NCBI GenBank assembly: GCA_032988165.1
Contig: JANTQF010000095.1
Coordinates: 52,611-116,610 of the forward strand
Source: Emmonsiellopsis sp. PD_33
Taxonomy: Eukaryota; Ascomycota; Eurotiomycetes; Onygenales; Ajellomycetaceae
Direction of reading: 5' to 3'
DNA length: 64,000 nucleotides
Part shown: positions 32,691-43,802 of the stretch, piece after piece
Layout: each line of letters opens with the position of its first letter
How positions within the stretch are numbered: position 1 is the stretch's first letter
Program-made: the position numbers and the translations under genes
Notes under the pieces: generated by a model
Told to the model about the DNA's origin: nothing
The model's database searches: none
What the model saw: only the letters and a program-made list of their open reading frames with translations

Positions 32691-34156
32691 TTACTGGCGA
32701 GCGTGGTTCTGGGTATAGCTGAACGGGGTCTGGAAATGCATGCTTGCGGTCAAGCCAAATGGATCCGCATCCAACATCGGGTCAAAGTGGTCGAAGAACG
32801 AATTGGTGTGCCCGAAGCCATCCGCCTCCCCGCCGTGCGGGGGATGGATCGGAGGTGGGTCGTTCGGTTGGGTCCTTCGGGGTGCCGAGGGTGCGTGGTG
32901 GTATTCCCCCGTGTATGAAGTACCTTCAGCGGACTCGTCGGCATCGGGTTCATCGACCATGTCGGCTTGTGCATCATATTCCTGTTCTATAGAGACGCAA
33001 ATCAACCTAGGATGAACAAAGCTCCATTGGAAGGGGTGAATGGGGAGATAGGGGTCCTCTTGCCTAGCTGATCATAATGTTTTTGGAACGGTGAGAGATA
33101 ATACGCAGAACCCGGGCGGCCCGTATTCATCGTGCTACTCGAGGGCATATTGCTATGAGCAGGGCCCATTGGCTCAATATGATCGGACGGCGGCGCGGTA
33201 ATCGGGTGGTGGGCATTGTTATAACTTCCGGGTTGAGGCAGGATTGGCGGCCGGTGCAGCGACTGCGGCGTATGTTGCTGCTGGGGTTGGATATCCGTGC
33301 CCGTTGGGGACATGGCGCCCTGCATGACGAAGCCCGGGGACTTTGTGGTCGAAGGGGACGAGACGTGGGAGGAAGGCGTCGGTTGAAGCTGTGGGGATCT
33401 CATAGTATAGGAATCCTCACGATGTGCCTGGGACATATTAGATTGGTCAAGCTTTTGTGGCATTCCAACCTTGTGACGATTGACAGACTGTCTGTTCATT
33501 GCCGTGCGTGAAAGAGGGGAGTTTTGATTCATGGGCTGGCGGGCAGGCTTGGCCGGCGCCGGATTGGGGCTGCCGCTTTTCAGACGCAGTTCGGCCTGGA
33601 CGTCGATGCCTGGACGATATTTATGTTGATTAGTATGGGTGGTAGAGTCTTGGAATAGAGCCAAGCCAAAAATATATACCTTTCTCCAAGAGGATCCGCT
33701 CCAGCAGCGAGTTCTTGTAGCGGAGCATCAGACACTCGTCGGCAGCACTACGGTGGCTCTGCTGCAGGGTCTGAAGGGTCTCTTCATTGTGTTTGATGGT
33801 GGTCTCCAGCTGCTTTATATACTCGGTGCGGCGTTCCCGAAAGGCAGCCTGGGCCTGCCTGTTCCTCTGCTTGCGCTCTTCGGAGGTGGCATATATCTAC
33901 ACGGCGTACGAACGGGGTCAGCCATTGGCGGGGGGGAAGGAGGGGGACCAATCAGGAGCCGACATACGGGCTTTCGTCCTCCCTTGCGCTTCTGTCTCTG
34001 GGCAGCGTCTTGAATGACGGTTTCACCATCTGGCTCTGGCGTGGAAACTGATGAACTGCAAGAACCCTCAGGATTGGGTTCGGATTTCGGAATTACCTCC
34101 TCCATGATACCAAGGCCATCCCGCGAGATCTGGCTGGCATCGACCAGAGATCCCAT
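32691..34156 (-). CDS. Yap-type bZIP transcription factor, 415 aa
   Basis: Four exons (minus): 33968-34156, 33680-33896, 33064-33609 and 32691-32986. The basic region RNRQAQAAFRERR (74-86) has the N-x-x-A-Q-x-x-F-R signature of fungal Yap/Pap1-like factors. It is followed by a heptad region (YIKQLETTIKHNEETLQTLQ). The rest is Gln/Pro/Ser-rich, then an acidic segment and a C terminus ending FDPMLDADPFGLTASMHF, which looks like an activation region. The third intron (32987-33063) uses a GC donor: CTAG|GCAAGA...CTATAG. No GT donor nearby keeps the frame, and the total length divides by three only with it. I chose ATG 34156 (MGSLVDASQ); an in-frame ATG at 34306 would add 50 residues. No Cys-rich redox domain like that of Yap1 is visible, so oxidative-stress sensing should not be assumed. 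Confidence 0.88.
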
Positions 34157-37100
34157 ATCACGCAGACCGCGGCGGGACGACTGGAGCGAGGGGCATAAAC
34201 TGGGGATAACCGCGAGAGCAGCGGCAGGCGGGTAGCGGAAACAGACCCGCGCGGCTGGAGAGGCTGGGGAGTGGAACGAGGGCAATTGAGTTGCGGCGAG
34301 AACCACGGGGGGAGGGCGCAGGACAGGCTGGACAGCGGGAGGGGGGGGTAAGAGCGGGCGGGCGAGGGAAGCTGTGAGGTAAAAAGATTTGCTAAGAGAA
34401 ACCAGGAGGCGGCGAGCAGGTTAAAGAGGAGCCAACATGGAGTCTGGAATGAATGAATGGAGGTCTCGGTGGAGGAGGAAATCTCTGCGGGCGGTGGTCT
34501 CGTTGGGCGGGGAAGGCCGACGGTGTTCGGTGAGGAGCCGTATTGTAATACAGTACCCGTTACCGCACGTATTCTTCCGCCGCCAGGCTGTATGCCTGTT
34601 ACCAGCAAATACGCCCTGGCTGCCGGCTGCCCGCCCGGGTGGGGGTCTCTCCGCGGCGCCTTGGCGGTACTCGCTTGTATGGTACTGTCACCCCACACTG
34701 CCAGACCAGGCAGACCAGACTCCAGCCAGCGGAGTGTTCCAAAGTGATCTGTCAGCCTGCGCGGACGCCATGGCGGCAGCATCATTGGGCCTCTGGCTGT
34801 CGTCCGAGAGCAGGCCATGACGACTCCCCAGTCGATCTCTAAAGTCAACAGTCAGCATCACTATCCAGCACCCACGGAGGTTCCCCCGTTCTCCAGATCT
34901 CACCATGTTTGGCATCTCCCTCTCACTGATCAAGGATATTCCCCTTCCACCAGCAAACCCGCCTCCATCACTCCGCAGGGATCGAAGACTTGTTGCCCAA
35001 GCAGTGGCAAGCACGGACATGGCGCGAGTGGCTAGAAGTTCCCGACCAAGTCTAGCGTCGCCTTGGCCTTGCAGATTGTGGGGAGACAGACTGCTTGGCC
35101 GCTGCTCGCGATGTGTTTGGCTGTGTGGCCATGTCCATGCAGCAGTAAGACCATGCCAAGCTCTAGCTGTCTTGAAACATCAGATCTCTCGCAGACTGGC
35201 TGTGGCAGCGGCAATCCAGCCCAACACCTGTCTGTCTGCGCTGAGGACATCTTCTCTGGCTGCTGGCTGCTGTGCCATCTACATCGCCGTTGATCTACCC
35301 CTGACTGGCCCTCAATTGATATTGATATTGCCTATCCCGCCAGTCGTCACATGACCGCGGAGTGGGGGGGCACCCATCTCCGCGGATGCTTTGCCCTTGT
35401 AAGTTTCATGCAGCAGCTGGCCCCGTATTTTGGTATTTAGGTGTTTTGGTATTTTTCGTTTTCTCGCCATGGGACTTTCGACTCCAGAAAATCGCTGTGG
35501 GCAGCATCAGGATTATTTGCTCATCCTGGGGCATTTTGCTTTTTCTGCCTTTTCTTTTTCCCTTGATATGGCCGGGTTTTTTTTTTTTTGCCATCCTCGT
35601 GACTACCATGACAGAGCAGATCTCGCGGGCTTATGCATCTTACCCGGTCCTCGTGTGGATGTTGATGCCGCCCGCGTTCAAACAACGTCATCACTACCAC
35701 GAGGCTTGCTGGTGCTGCAACGGGAAAATGCAGCCTTTGCTTTCCCCTCATTTGATTTCCAAGGATCTCGCCAATCAGTCGTGGGCGGAAGCGGGACGTG
35801 CAACCAGGCTATCATAATTAAGTTCAGCCCGATATTTGAGCTCACGCTCTTCGCTAACAACTCTCCTCCCCTCGACGCTATATACGAGGGCAAATCTCGC
35901 TTGATACGGATCTGATTCGACATCATGCATGACGGCGCTACCCGTGCCAACAAGCTCTCCGAAAGCAGCTTCGGAAAGTCTCGCCAGATAGTAATTCGCC
36001 AAACGTTTCTTGAAACGAGTTAGGAGTCGGGGCTATTAGAGGAGGCCATTTCATTTCCAGAGGTTCTGGATAGAAGGCTGGCTTCCAACTGAAAAAAACT
36101 TACGGGCCATCATCCGTTATTTTTGCTATGTATGTACCACGCCTCGTTTGGTGGCAGAGAGTGTCCAACTTGCCAGCACCTGCAGCAGAAAGCAAATTGA
36201 AACTAGCGCCCATTATTACCGTCCCACATCGCCATACTCACAACGTGATAGTGTAAAAAGCGGCATCAGCCTGCTCTCAGAGAAATAAACCGATGTTTAT
36301 ACTAACCAGTTATGCATTGCGCCCCCAAACCATCATTGGGGGTGCGGGACATGCTGCGGAGTACATACGTGCTGCATAATAGCCATCCCAGCCCCCAGGT
36401 ACCGCGGGTAACCTTCGCGTCACATAATTTCCATAGGGCTGGGACTCAGGGTCCAGACAATCGCATTTGCGGGGAAGAATGCTGCAAAAATGCACGTCAC
36501 TGACGCAATCATCCGGGGCATAATAGGTAGGGGCCTGCAGGGTCAAGATATCTTTGCTGCTTATCGGGCGGGTAGTGTTGGTTATCTATCTGATAAGGAG
36601 AGCGCCGTGTGAGAGGGTTCAAGTTAGGGCTGGGCAGATTTACCTGCCTACCCCTTAAACTGCGTAACTACCCAAGCTAGATAGATAAACCACCTTCCAG
36701 CCCAAACCAGGGGGGGAAAAAGCCATGGGTTGCGGGGTAGTTAATTAATTGTCCTGTCTTCTGAAGGGGTAGTTATTTATTAATGTGCAGTATCCCCCCA
36801 AATCGTTCCTCTATCCCTGCCATGTCGACATCCGACCTGGCGTGATTTGGCCTTATCTTATCTAGCCTCACAGCCATCTCCATGCCACCTTGTCCTTGAC
36901 GGTCAATTGGTATTTTGCTTCTCTAACTACTATTTATTTGCGGAGGCTAGAGTAAACTGCTGGTACACTCCAAGATCACCTCCTGAACGGCTATCTCCTA
37001 CCCTCGAATACCAGCATTTCTCATCCATTCCCTCTACCTACATACCATGATTGACAAGCCCAGCAACCCAATTTATCTCACTAACATTATTCATTTGTGT

Positions 37101-37461
37101 TTTTGCCGCTCTGCTAATAATGCCGCCGATTACGAGACCCTGGAGCAAGACACCGGGGACAAAGCCCTATCATGTTGCGCGCCCGCATCAACCTGCCTCT
37201 AAAGGTTCAGCGCAAAAAAGCCTGATAACCACCAACAAAGCGGATCCAGACGGCCAAACTATCACCTAATTTCGTGTCGGGTGGAGATGTGAGAGAAGCA
37301 TTTAACTATTAATACGGTGATCGGGGTGCTTCGATTGCTGGATTCTTTCTTCTTTTTATCTTGTCATACGGTTTGACTACATTTACACAGACGAGAACCC
37401 CCGGATTCCTAAATAACAATTCCAGACAACATACCAATCCCACCCCCGAAATAAAAAAAAG
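34157..37461. other. 3.3 kb divergent intergenic region
   Basis: Shared upstream region of the bZIP (-) and amine oxidase (+) genes, possibly including a long bZIP 5' leader. A possible small spliced unit on the minus strand lies at 35775-36105 (see findings). GATA-like TTATC/GATAA cores and CTAGGTAG-like pieces occur at 36560-36760. No confident gene. Confidence 0.5.
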
Positions 37462-39776
37462 ATGACCCCTCCTCACCCCTTCGACCCGCTCTCGTCACAG
37501 GAGATTGACCTGGTAAACAGACCCCACATCCCCCGCAATCTACTTCATCGTGATCGAAACCCAAAACTCTAACAAAAAAGTCTCCCAGACGGCCAAATAC
37601 ATCAAAGATGGCTACCCAGGCCAGAACGTGATATTCCGCGTCATCACCCTCGCCGAACCACCAAAGGCCCTGATGATCCCGTTCCTAGAAGCCGAACGCT
37701 CTCAAACCAAACATGCCGTCCACCCACACCCACCCCCGCCTCCACCGCCGCCCCGCGTTGCCCTCGTGCAGTTCTACCTGGGCGATTCCTCAGATTTCCG
37801 CGAAGTCAGAGTCGATCTGGGTAATGGGATGCGCTTCGATGAGGCGCATCTCAAGGGGAAGCATTCGTATATTGACGAGCAGCTGATGCAGGAGGCGGAG
37901 GTTGCTTGTCTGGCGGATAAGGGTGTGCAGGAGGCGGTTGCGCAGCTGGAGCTGCCTGGGGATGCGGTGGTTTGTGTTGAGCCGTGGACGTATGGGACGG
38001 ATGGGATGCATGATATGGCGGAGAGGAGGCTGGTGATGGTATGTTTTTGCCTTTTTCGGGTAGTGGTACTCTTGAAATATATGCTAAAGGGGGGGGTTGG
38101 GGCTGAAAGTGCTATCTATACATGCGCATTGGCAACCACGAGGACGCGAATCACTACGCTTATCCGCTCGATCTCTGCGTTGAGATGACGGATGGACTGG
38201 AGATTATTGGCATCTTCTGTCTCCCTTCTGGAGAAAACGAGCGCATGACGCCGGCCAGTGGGGGGATTAGGAAATTTGATCGGAGCAAGATTCATGCCTC
38301 GAGCGAGTATCATCCTGATCTTGTCACGGAGAGACGCACGACGACAAAACCGTATCGGGTTGTTCAGCCGGATGGGCCGTCTTTTCAGGTTGAGGGGAAT
38401 TTGATTACGTGGGAGAAGTGGAGGTTGAGGGTTGGGTTCAACTATGTGAGTACTGTTTTTTTTTGTAGAAGGGGGTTGTTTATAATGCAGGTTCTGATTA
38501 TTGGGCAGCGTGAGGGGTTGACTATACACGATGTCACATATGATGGCAGAAGTGTCTTTTACCGCTTGTCGTTGTCTGAGATGTTCGTCCCATATGGCGA
38601 TAGCCGTGCCCCTTTCCCGAGAAAGGCGGCATTCGATCTGGGTAATAATGGCGCCGGAGTTAATGCAAACAATCTGACACTTGGTACGTTCTTACTGTTG
38701 AAGCTGAAAGATGGACTTATAGCTGATGCCATGAAGGGTGTGATTGCCTTGGTACTATCAAATACTTCGACGCCTACCTTCACAACACAGCAGGTGAACC
38801 AGTCAAGTTTCCGAACGTGGTATGCTGCCATGAGATCGATGACGGCATCCTATGGAAGCACACCAACTACCGAACCGGAAACGCAGTCGTTACGCGATCC
38901 CGAATCCTCGTCCTGCAAACCATCATCACTGTAGGGAACTACGAGTACATTTTCGCCTTCCACTTCACCCAGGATGCAGCAATCAACTACGAAGTCCGCG
39001 CAACGGGGATCCTCTCCACCACCCCAATCAACACCGGCGACTCCGTCCCCTACGGCACCCTCGTCGCCCCCGGCGTCCTAGCCCCCTACCACCAACACCT
39101 ATTCTCCCTCCGCATCGACCCCGCCATCGACGGCTACCAGAACACCCTCCTCGTCGAAGACTCCATCCCCATGCCCCTAGACGATCCCAACAACCCCTTC
39201 GCAATCGGCTACACAACCACCAAAACCCCAATCGAAACCGAAACAGCCCTAGACACCGACATCTCCAAGGGCCGCGTGTTCAAAATCATCAACGAAACCG
39301 TCAAAAACCCCATCAACAACGGGCCCGTCGGCTACAAGCTAGTACCGCATTACTCGCAAATGCTCCTCGCGCACCCGTCGTCGTACCACGCCCAGCGCTC
39401 CGAGTTCTGCTCGCACCCGCTCTGGGTGACCAGATACAGCGACCGCGAGCTGTACAGCTCCGGCGACCACACGATGCAGTCGCTGGGCGGGGAGGGGATA
39501 GAGTCGTGGATCAGATCGCGCCAGTCGCCGCCGGTCAGCGTGCGGAATGAGGATCTCGTGCTGTGGCATACGTTTGGCACGACGCATAATCCGCGCATTG
39601 AGGATTGGCCGGTTATGCCGGCGGAGAAGATGCTGGTGGGGTTGAAGCCGGTTAATTTCTTTACGGGCAATCCGGCGGTTGATGTGGGGATTAGTGAGCA
39701 GGCGGTTAATAGGAGTGTGCTTGTTGGGGGGGAGGGGGAGGGGGGGAAGTGCTGTGGTGAAGGGGGGAGTGAGTAG
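37462..39776 (+). CDS. Copper (primary) amine oxidase, 683 aa
   Basis: Five exons: 37462-37512, 37589-38038, 38110-38445, 38509-38683 and 38737-39776. The enzyme oxidises primary amines to aldehydes with release of NH3 and H2O2, using copper and a topaquinone made from its own tyrosine. Visible: N2/N3 domains (MRFDEAHLKGKHSYIDEQ), GFNYREGLTIHDVTYDGR, the catalytic-base Asp349 in IKYFDAYL, the cofactor Tyr406 in VGNYEY, copper ligands His456 and His458 in YHQHLFSLRIDP, and the third histidine in GTTHNPRIEDWP. Splicing at 38508 rather than an earlier AG restores the conserved NYREGL. An eight-proline run with His-Pro pairs sits at about residue 75. The C terminus (GGSE) has no PTS1 peroxisomal signal and I see no signal peptide, so location is open. 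Confidence 0.93.
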
Positions 39777-40239
39777 ATACTAGATGTGATAGATAACGGG
39801 GTATATATATTAGTTAGAGTACTCCTCTAATATAATTTCTGCTGCAGCCCACAATGACATTATCTGGTAGATGTTGGCCGTTGAAAAACACAAAAAGGGG
39901 TAGCTAGATAACCAACCCCCCTAGGACCGCGGCAAGAAAGCCCACCCGCCGCGCCAAGCCCCTCGAACCTTAATTCGACCGCCCACCACACCTTCTCCTG
40001 CCCGGCATGTGAGGCTCCAACTTCCAAGCTTCCCCGTTGACCGTTGACCGTTGCCCAGATCCCAGACACGAAAAATAGTAAAAAGATACCCTCAACCACC
40101 ACCACCACAACCCGTATAATACTCTCAAATACTCACCATATCCTATACGACATATCCTCACTGCCCCTCCTATTTTCCGCTTCATATATCGTGCGGTACA
40201 CCACAGAACAGCCGGCTATTATCTATCCCTCTGTCAATC
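39777..40239. other. Amine oxidase 3' flank and pex19 promoter
   Basis: 463 bp between two plus-strand genes. Includes a GTTGACCGTTGACC repeat (40034-40050) and a CCACCACCAC tract (40095-40110). No gene seen. Confidence 0.6.
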
Positions 40240-41671
40240 ATGGCCGACGACTCGAAAGCTGCCGCTACCCCTCCTCCTCCTCCTGCCACTGATGCCATAG
40301 CCGCTGCGGGTGCGGTTGGCCAGGTCGGAAATAGGCAGGAAGAACAACAGAATAAGGCCGATGCGGCCACCACGGCGGCGGCGGCGGCGGCGGTAAAGGT
40401 TGAGGAGCCTGAGGATGAGGATGAGGATGATGAGGATTTGGAAGGTGAGTGATTTTATTTTTGGTTTTCTGATTTTGGGTTGTTGGGCGGAGGAGGGGTA
40501 TATGGTAAAATGAGAATGGGAATGGGAATGGGAATGAGTATTTCTTTTTGAGCAGCATGCTCGGACCAATTCAAGATATATACACACATACACACATGTC
40601 TATATATAAGGATATAACAATAAAGCTAACCACCCCTCCCATACACAGCTGCCCTCGATGCATTCTCCATAAAACCCACCCCCGCCGCTCCATCCACAAC
40701 CAGAACCACCCAACCCCCCACCACAGCACCAGCCACAGACGAAACCGCCAACCTCGACCAAGCCGACTTCAGCAAACTGCTCGAAGAAAGCATGGCCGAG
40801 CTCCTAGGCACCAACACCACCGGCCCCGCCGGCGCAGACGCCGACGCAGAGCCAGACTGGGACGCCCTGGCGCAGCGCATGGCGCAGGGAAACATGGACC
40901 ACACCGAGATCATGAAGCTGATGATGGGCGAGGGCGGGCCGGCGGCGTTTGCAGGAGACAATACCATGCCTGCCGCGGAGAAAGAGAAAGCATCGTCGTC
41001 GTCGAGCAGTAATAACAAACCCACCGTGGGCGGATTCCAAGACACCATCCGCAAAACGATGGAGCGCCTGCAAGACTCGGGCGACAAAGCGGCAGAAATG
41101 GCCGCTGAAGGCGGCGTGGACGATGTGCTCATGCAGCTGCTCAAGGCGATAGATACGGGCGCGAGCACCGGCGTGGGCGGCGAGGGCGATGGGGAAGATC
41201 TCGATAAGATGTTCATGGGGATCATGGAGCAGTTGTCTAATAAGGAGATGCTGTATGAGCCTATGAAGGAGCTGGATGGGAAGTTTGGACCGTGGCTGGA
41301 GGAGAATAAGGAGAAGGTGTCCAAGGAGGATCTGGAGAGGTATCGGGAACAGGCTGGGGTTGTGAGGGAGATTGTGGCGAAGTTTGATGAGGCGGGTTAT
41401 TCGGATGAGAAGGCGGAGTGTAGGGCGTTTATTTGGGAGAAGATGCAGAAGGTATGGAAACGAAACTGCCCCTTTTTTTTTGTCTTCTCGGTGTTTTTGT
41501 GGTGTTGTGTGTTCGGGTTGCTAATGAATCTATGAAATACAGATGCAAGCCGCCGGCAGCCCGCCTGATGATCTAATTTCGAATCCGTTGGCAGATGAGA
41601 TGGGAATTCAATCAGCGCTGGCTGGAGGCGGGCAGGACGGGCCTGAGCTGCCGCCATGTCCTCAGCAATAG
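40240..41671 (+). CDS. pex19: Peroxin Pex19, 378 aa, farnesylation motif CPQQ
   Basis: Three exons: 40240-40444, 40649-41451 and 41543-41671. Pex19 is the cytosolic chaperone and import receptor for peroxisomal membrane proteins; it docks on Pex3. Visible: a disordered Pro/Ala- and Asp/Glu-rich N terminus, the amphipathic segment LEAALDAFSIKP, then NLDQADFSKLLEESMAELL, GGFQDTIRKTMERLQDSG, and the C-terminal cargo-binding helical domain (MEQLSNKEMLYEPMKELDGK, WLEENKEKVSKEDLERYREQ). The protein ends in CPQQ, a CaaX box expected to be farnesylated. Splicing of the last intron (41452-41542) is needed to reach it; without it the frame ends at 41535. It lies 463 bp downstream of the amine oxidase on the same strand. 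Confidence 0.95.
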
Positions 41672-42339
41672 TTTTTTTCCTTTTACTTTCGCATTTCCTT
41701 TTTATCCCCCGCTTTTTTTTATTTTGATTAGACATGTTTGCCACCTTTTTATTGATTTGCTGTATCTTCTTCCGTCATTTCAGCCCCTGGTTTTATTTCA
41801 AGAACTCGTTTGCTTATGATATGATGTGATATGAGCAAATGTACCGCGATGCACCTCCTCCTGCCTGTCGTCCCATCCAATCCGATCCTATCCGCCTATC
41901 AGCTGGACATACATATATTTATTATTACTATCTGTCCATTGATTGCACTGCACTACACTGCACTGCCATTTCCCTGCTGTTTATACTGTACATAAAGACT
42001 CGGATACCCACCCAGCTTCCCCCTTTTCCCATCCATCTATCTATCACGCCTCACCTGATCAAGAGAAAAGGAAAATTCCGTGAAAATAAGGGGGGATAGA
42101 TACCCTTGCTCTTCTAAACAAAACACATTAACCACCCAACGCGCCGGAGAGCATGCTATTCCCTTCCTTCCAAAGGGAAAGAACGAGGTATGAAATGAAT
42201 TAGCAAAATGATTATCAAACCCAAACCCAATTGATGCCGAAAGGTTTCTAGACCAACCAACGCCATAACCATCATCATCATGCTGCCAATAATGCGAGAA
42301 AACAAAGCAACACAAAATGCAAATGTGAGATATCTAGAT
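41672..42339. other. Convergent 3' spacer
   Basis: 668 bp between the convergent pex19 gene and the unrecognised minus-strand gene. T-rich, with a CACTGCACTACACTGCACTGC repeat near 41945. No gene seen. Confidence 0.6.
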
Positions 42340-43364
42340 CTAGCCGTGCGACATATCCATGCTGTCATCCCGCTGTGACGCACCGCCAGTCTGGCCCTGG
42401 TCATGATCGAGTAAGTCGACAAATATATGGTCATAATCTTCTTCATCGTCATACTGTGAGCCTTCTGGCGAATGTTGTTGATGTAGCTGTTGCTGGGTCT
42501 GTGCCTGTGGCTGCGAAGGGTTTTCCAATTGCTCCAGGAAAGCCTGGAATTCCTCTTCCTCCTGCGAGATGAACTCGTCTAGGATGCGGTCGTTGTCTAG
42601 TTTCGTTTTGCGGGGGTGTTATGTTAGCGATTGCTCGATTCCATCTCTCGGCATTTCGCTAGATAAGAAGAGGGACAAAAAAGAAGAAGAACAGGTATAT
42701 AAAACTCACCCTCTTCACCCCACCTCCCCCGTCCCCGGCCCCGTTCCTCCATCATCCCCATTCCCTCCCCTCCCTCCTCAAAAACCATCTCATCCCTAAC
42801 CCCCATCCCCCCCTCATCCAAATCCAAATCCATATCCAAATCCGGCGCACTCCGCATAATCGCCTCCTGATACCTCCTCCTCTGCTTCAAATAATCCATC
42901 CGCTGAATCTGCTCCCCCCTGGCATCGAACCGCCCCGCGTCCCGATCGCGCTTCACCTTGTTTAGAAACACGTCGCGCCGCTTCTCGAGCGAGGACGCAT
43001 GTTGGCGCGCGATTGCCGCGGAGGGGTTGTGGATTTTTGTCAGGTAGCGGGTTGCGTAGGAGGATTGTTGTCTGTTGGTGGGATTCGGGGGTGGGGAGCG
43101 GGCGGTGGTGGCGGTGGGGGAGAGGGAGAAGGGGGATGCGGAGGTGGAGGGTTGAGGAGGAGAGGTAAAGGGGGATGATGGCGAGGTTGTTGGCTTGTTG
43201 GAGCGGTGCGGGTTTGCGGGAGACATTGAGATGGGGCGTGGGGTTATTGGGGAGAGGTTCATGTTCATGTTCGCATTGCGTCGGGGGGAGAGTGGTGAGG
43301 GATGCGAGGGGAGGAAGTGGAAGTGGGATTCTAGCGGGGTTGGATGGGCGATTGTTGCGAACAT
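42340..43364 (-). CDS. Unrecognised fungal protein, 303 aa
   Basis: Two exons (minus): 42710-43364 and 42340-42596. The intron opens GTGAGT and ends CTAG, and the frame closes correctly. N-terminal ~90 residues are Ser/Pro/Thr-rich and look disordered. A charged helical block follows (SLEKRRDVFLNKVKRDRDAG, then EQIQRMDYLKQRRRYQEAIM). Next are an acidic Met/Gly-rich stretch and a second conserved-looking acidic helix (DRILDEFISQEEEEFQAFLE), and finally a Gln-rich tail with DYDHIFVDLLDHD. I do not recognise the family. The basic helix followed by acidic helix and the lack of membrane or signal segments suggest an intracellular, perhaps nuclear, interaction protein; this is inference only. An internal ATG could also be the start. 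Confidence 0.72.
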
Positions 43365-43802
43365 TATTGCTTTGGCAACTCTCGTTTCTTCCCCCCGTGT
43401 ATTTGTGGTAGGTTTGGTGGATATGGTGGATTTTCCCCACGGTGTTGTCGTGGAAATGTTCAGGATCGCGGCATTGGATGCGGTGGTGACGGGTCGGAGA
43501 GACGCGAAAAAGTTGATTACATCACGCGTTTTTCGCGCTAACTTGATTAGGCTAAACTACTCTCGGCTTAGTCATTTATTTTCTACTCCCTCCCTAGATC
43601 CCCTTGATCGGCTGGAGTAGTATTTTGCGAATGGAAAAGCTGACGTTGGCTTTTGCATTACTTCGATCATTCAATACACCAAGAAATCAAATACATTAAT
43701 TCCCTCAACTATTGCCAGACAGAGAGAATCGGCCGGGAAATGTTCCCGAAATTGAAATACCGCAACCTTAAACGCCCCATGTGAGAATCCCCCCTTGTAG
43801 GT
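43365..43802. other. Short spacer between minus-strand genes
   Basis: 438 bp: upstream region of the 303-aa protein gene and 3' flank of the secreted-protein gene. No gene seen. Confidence 0.6.
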
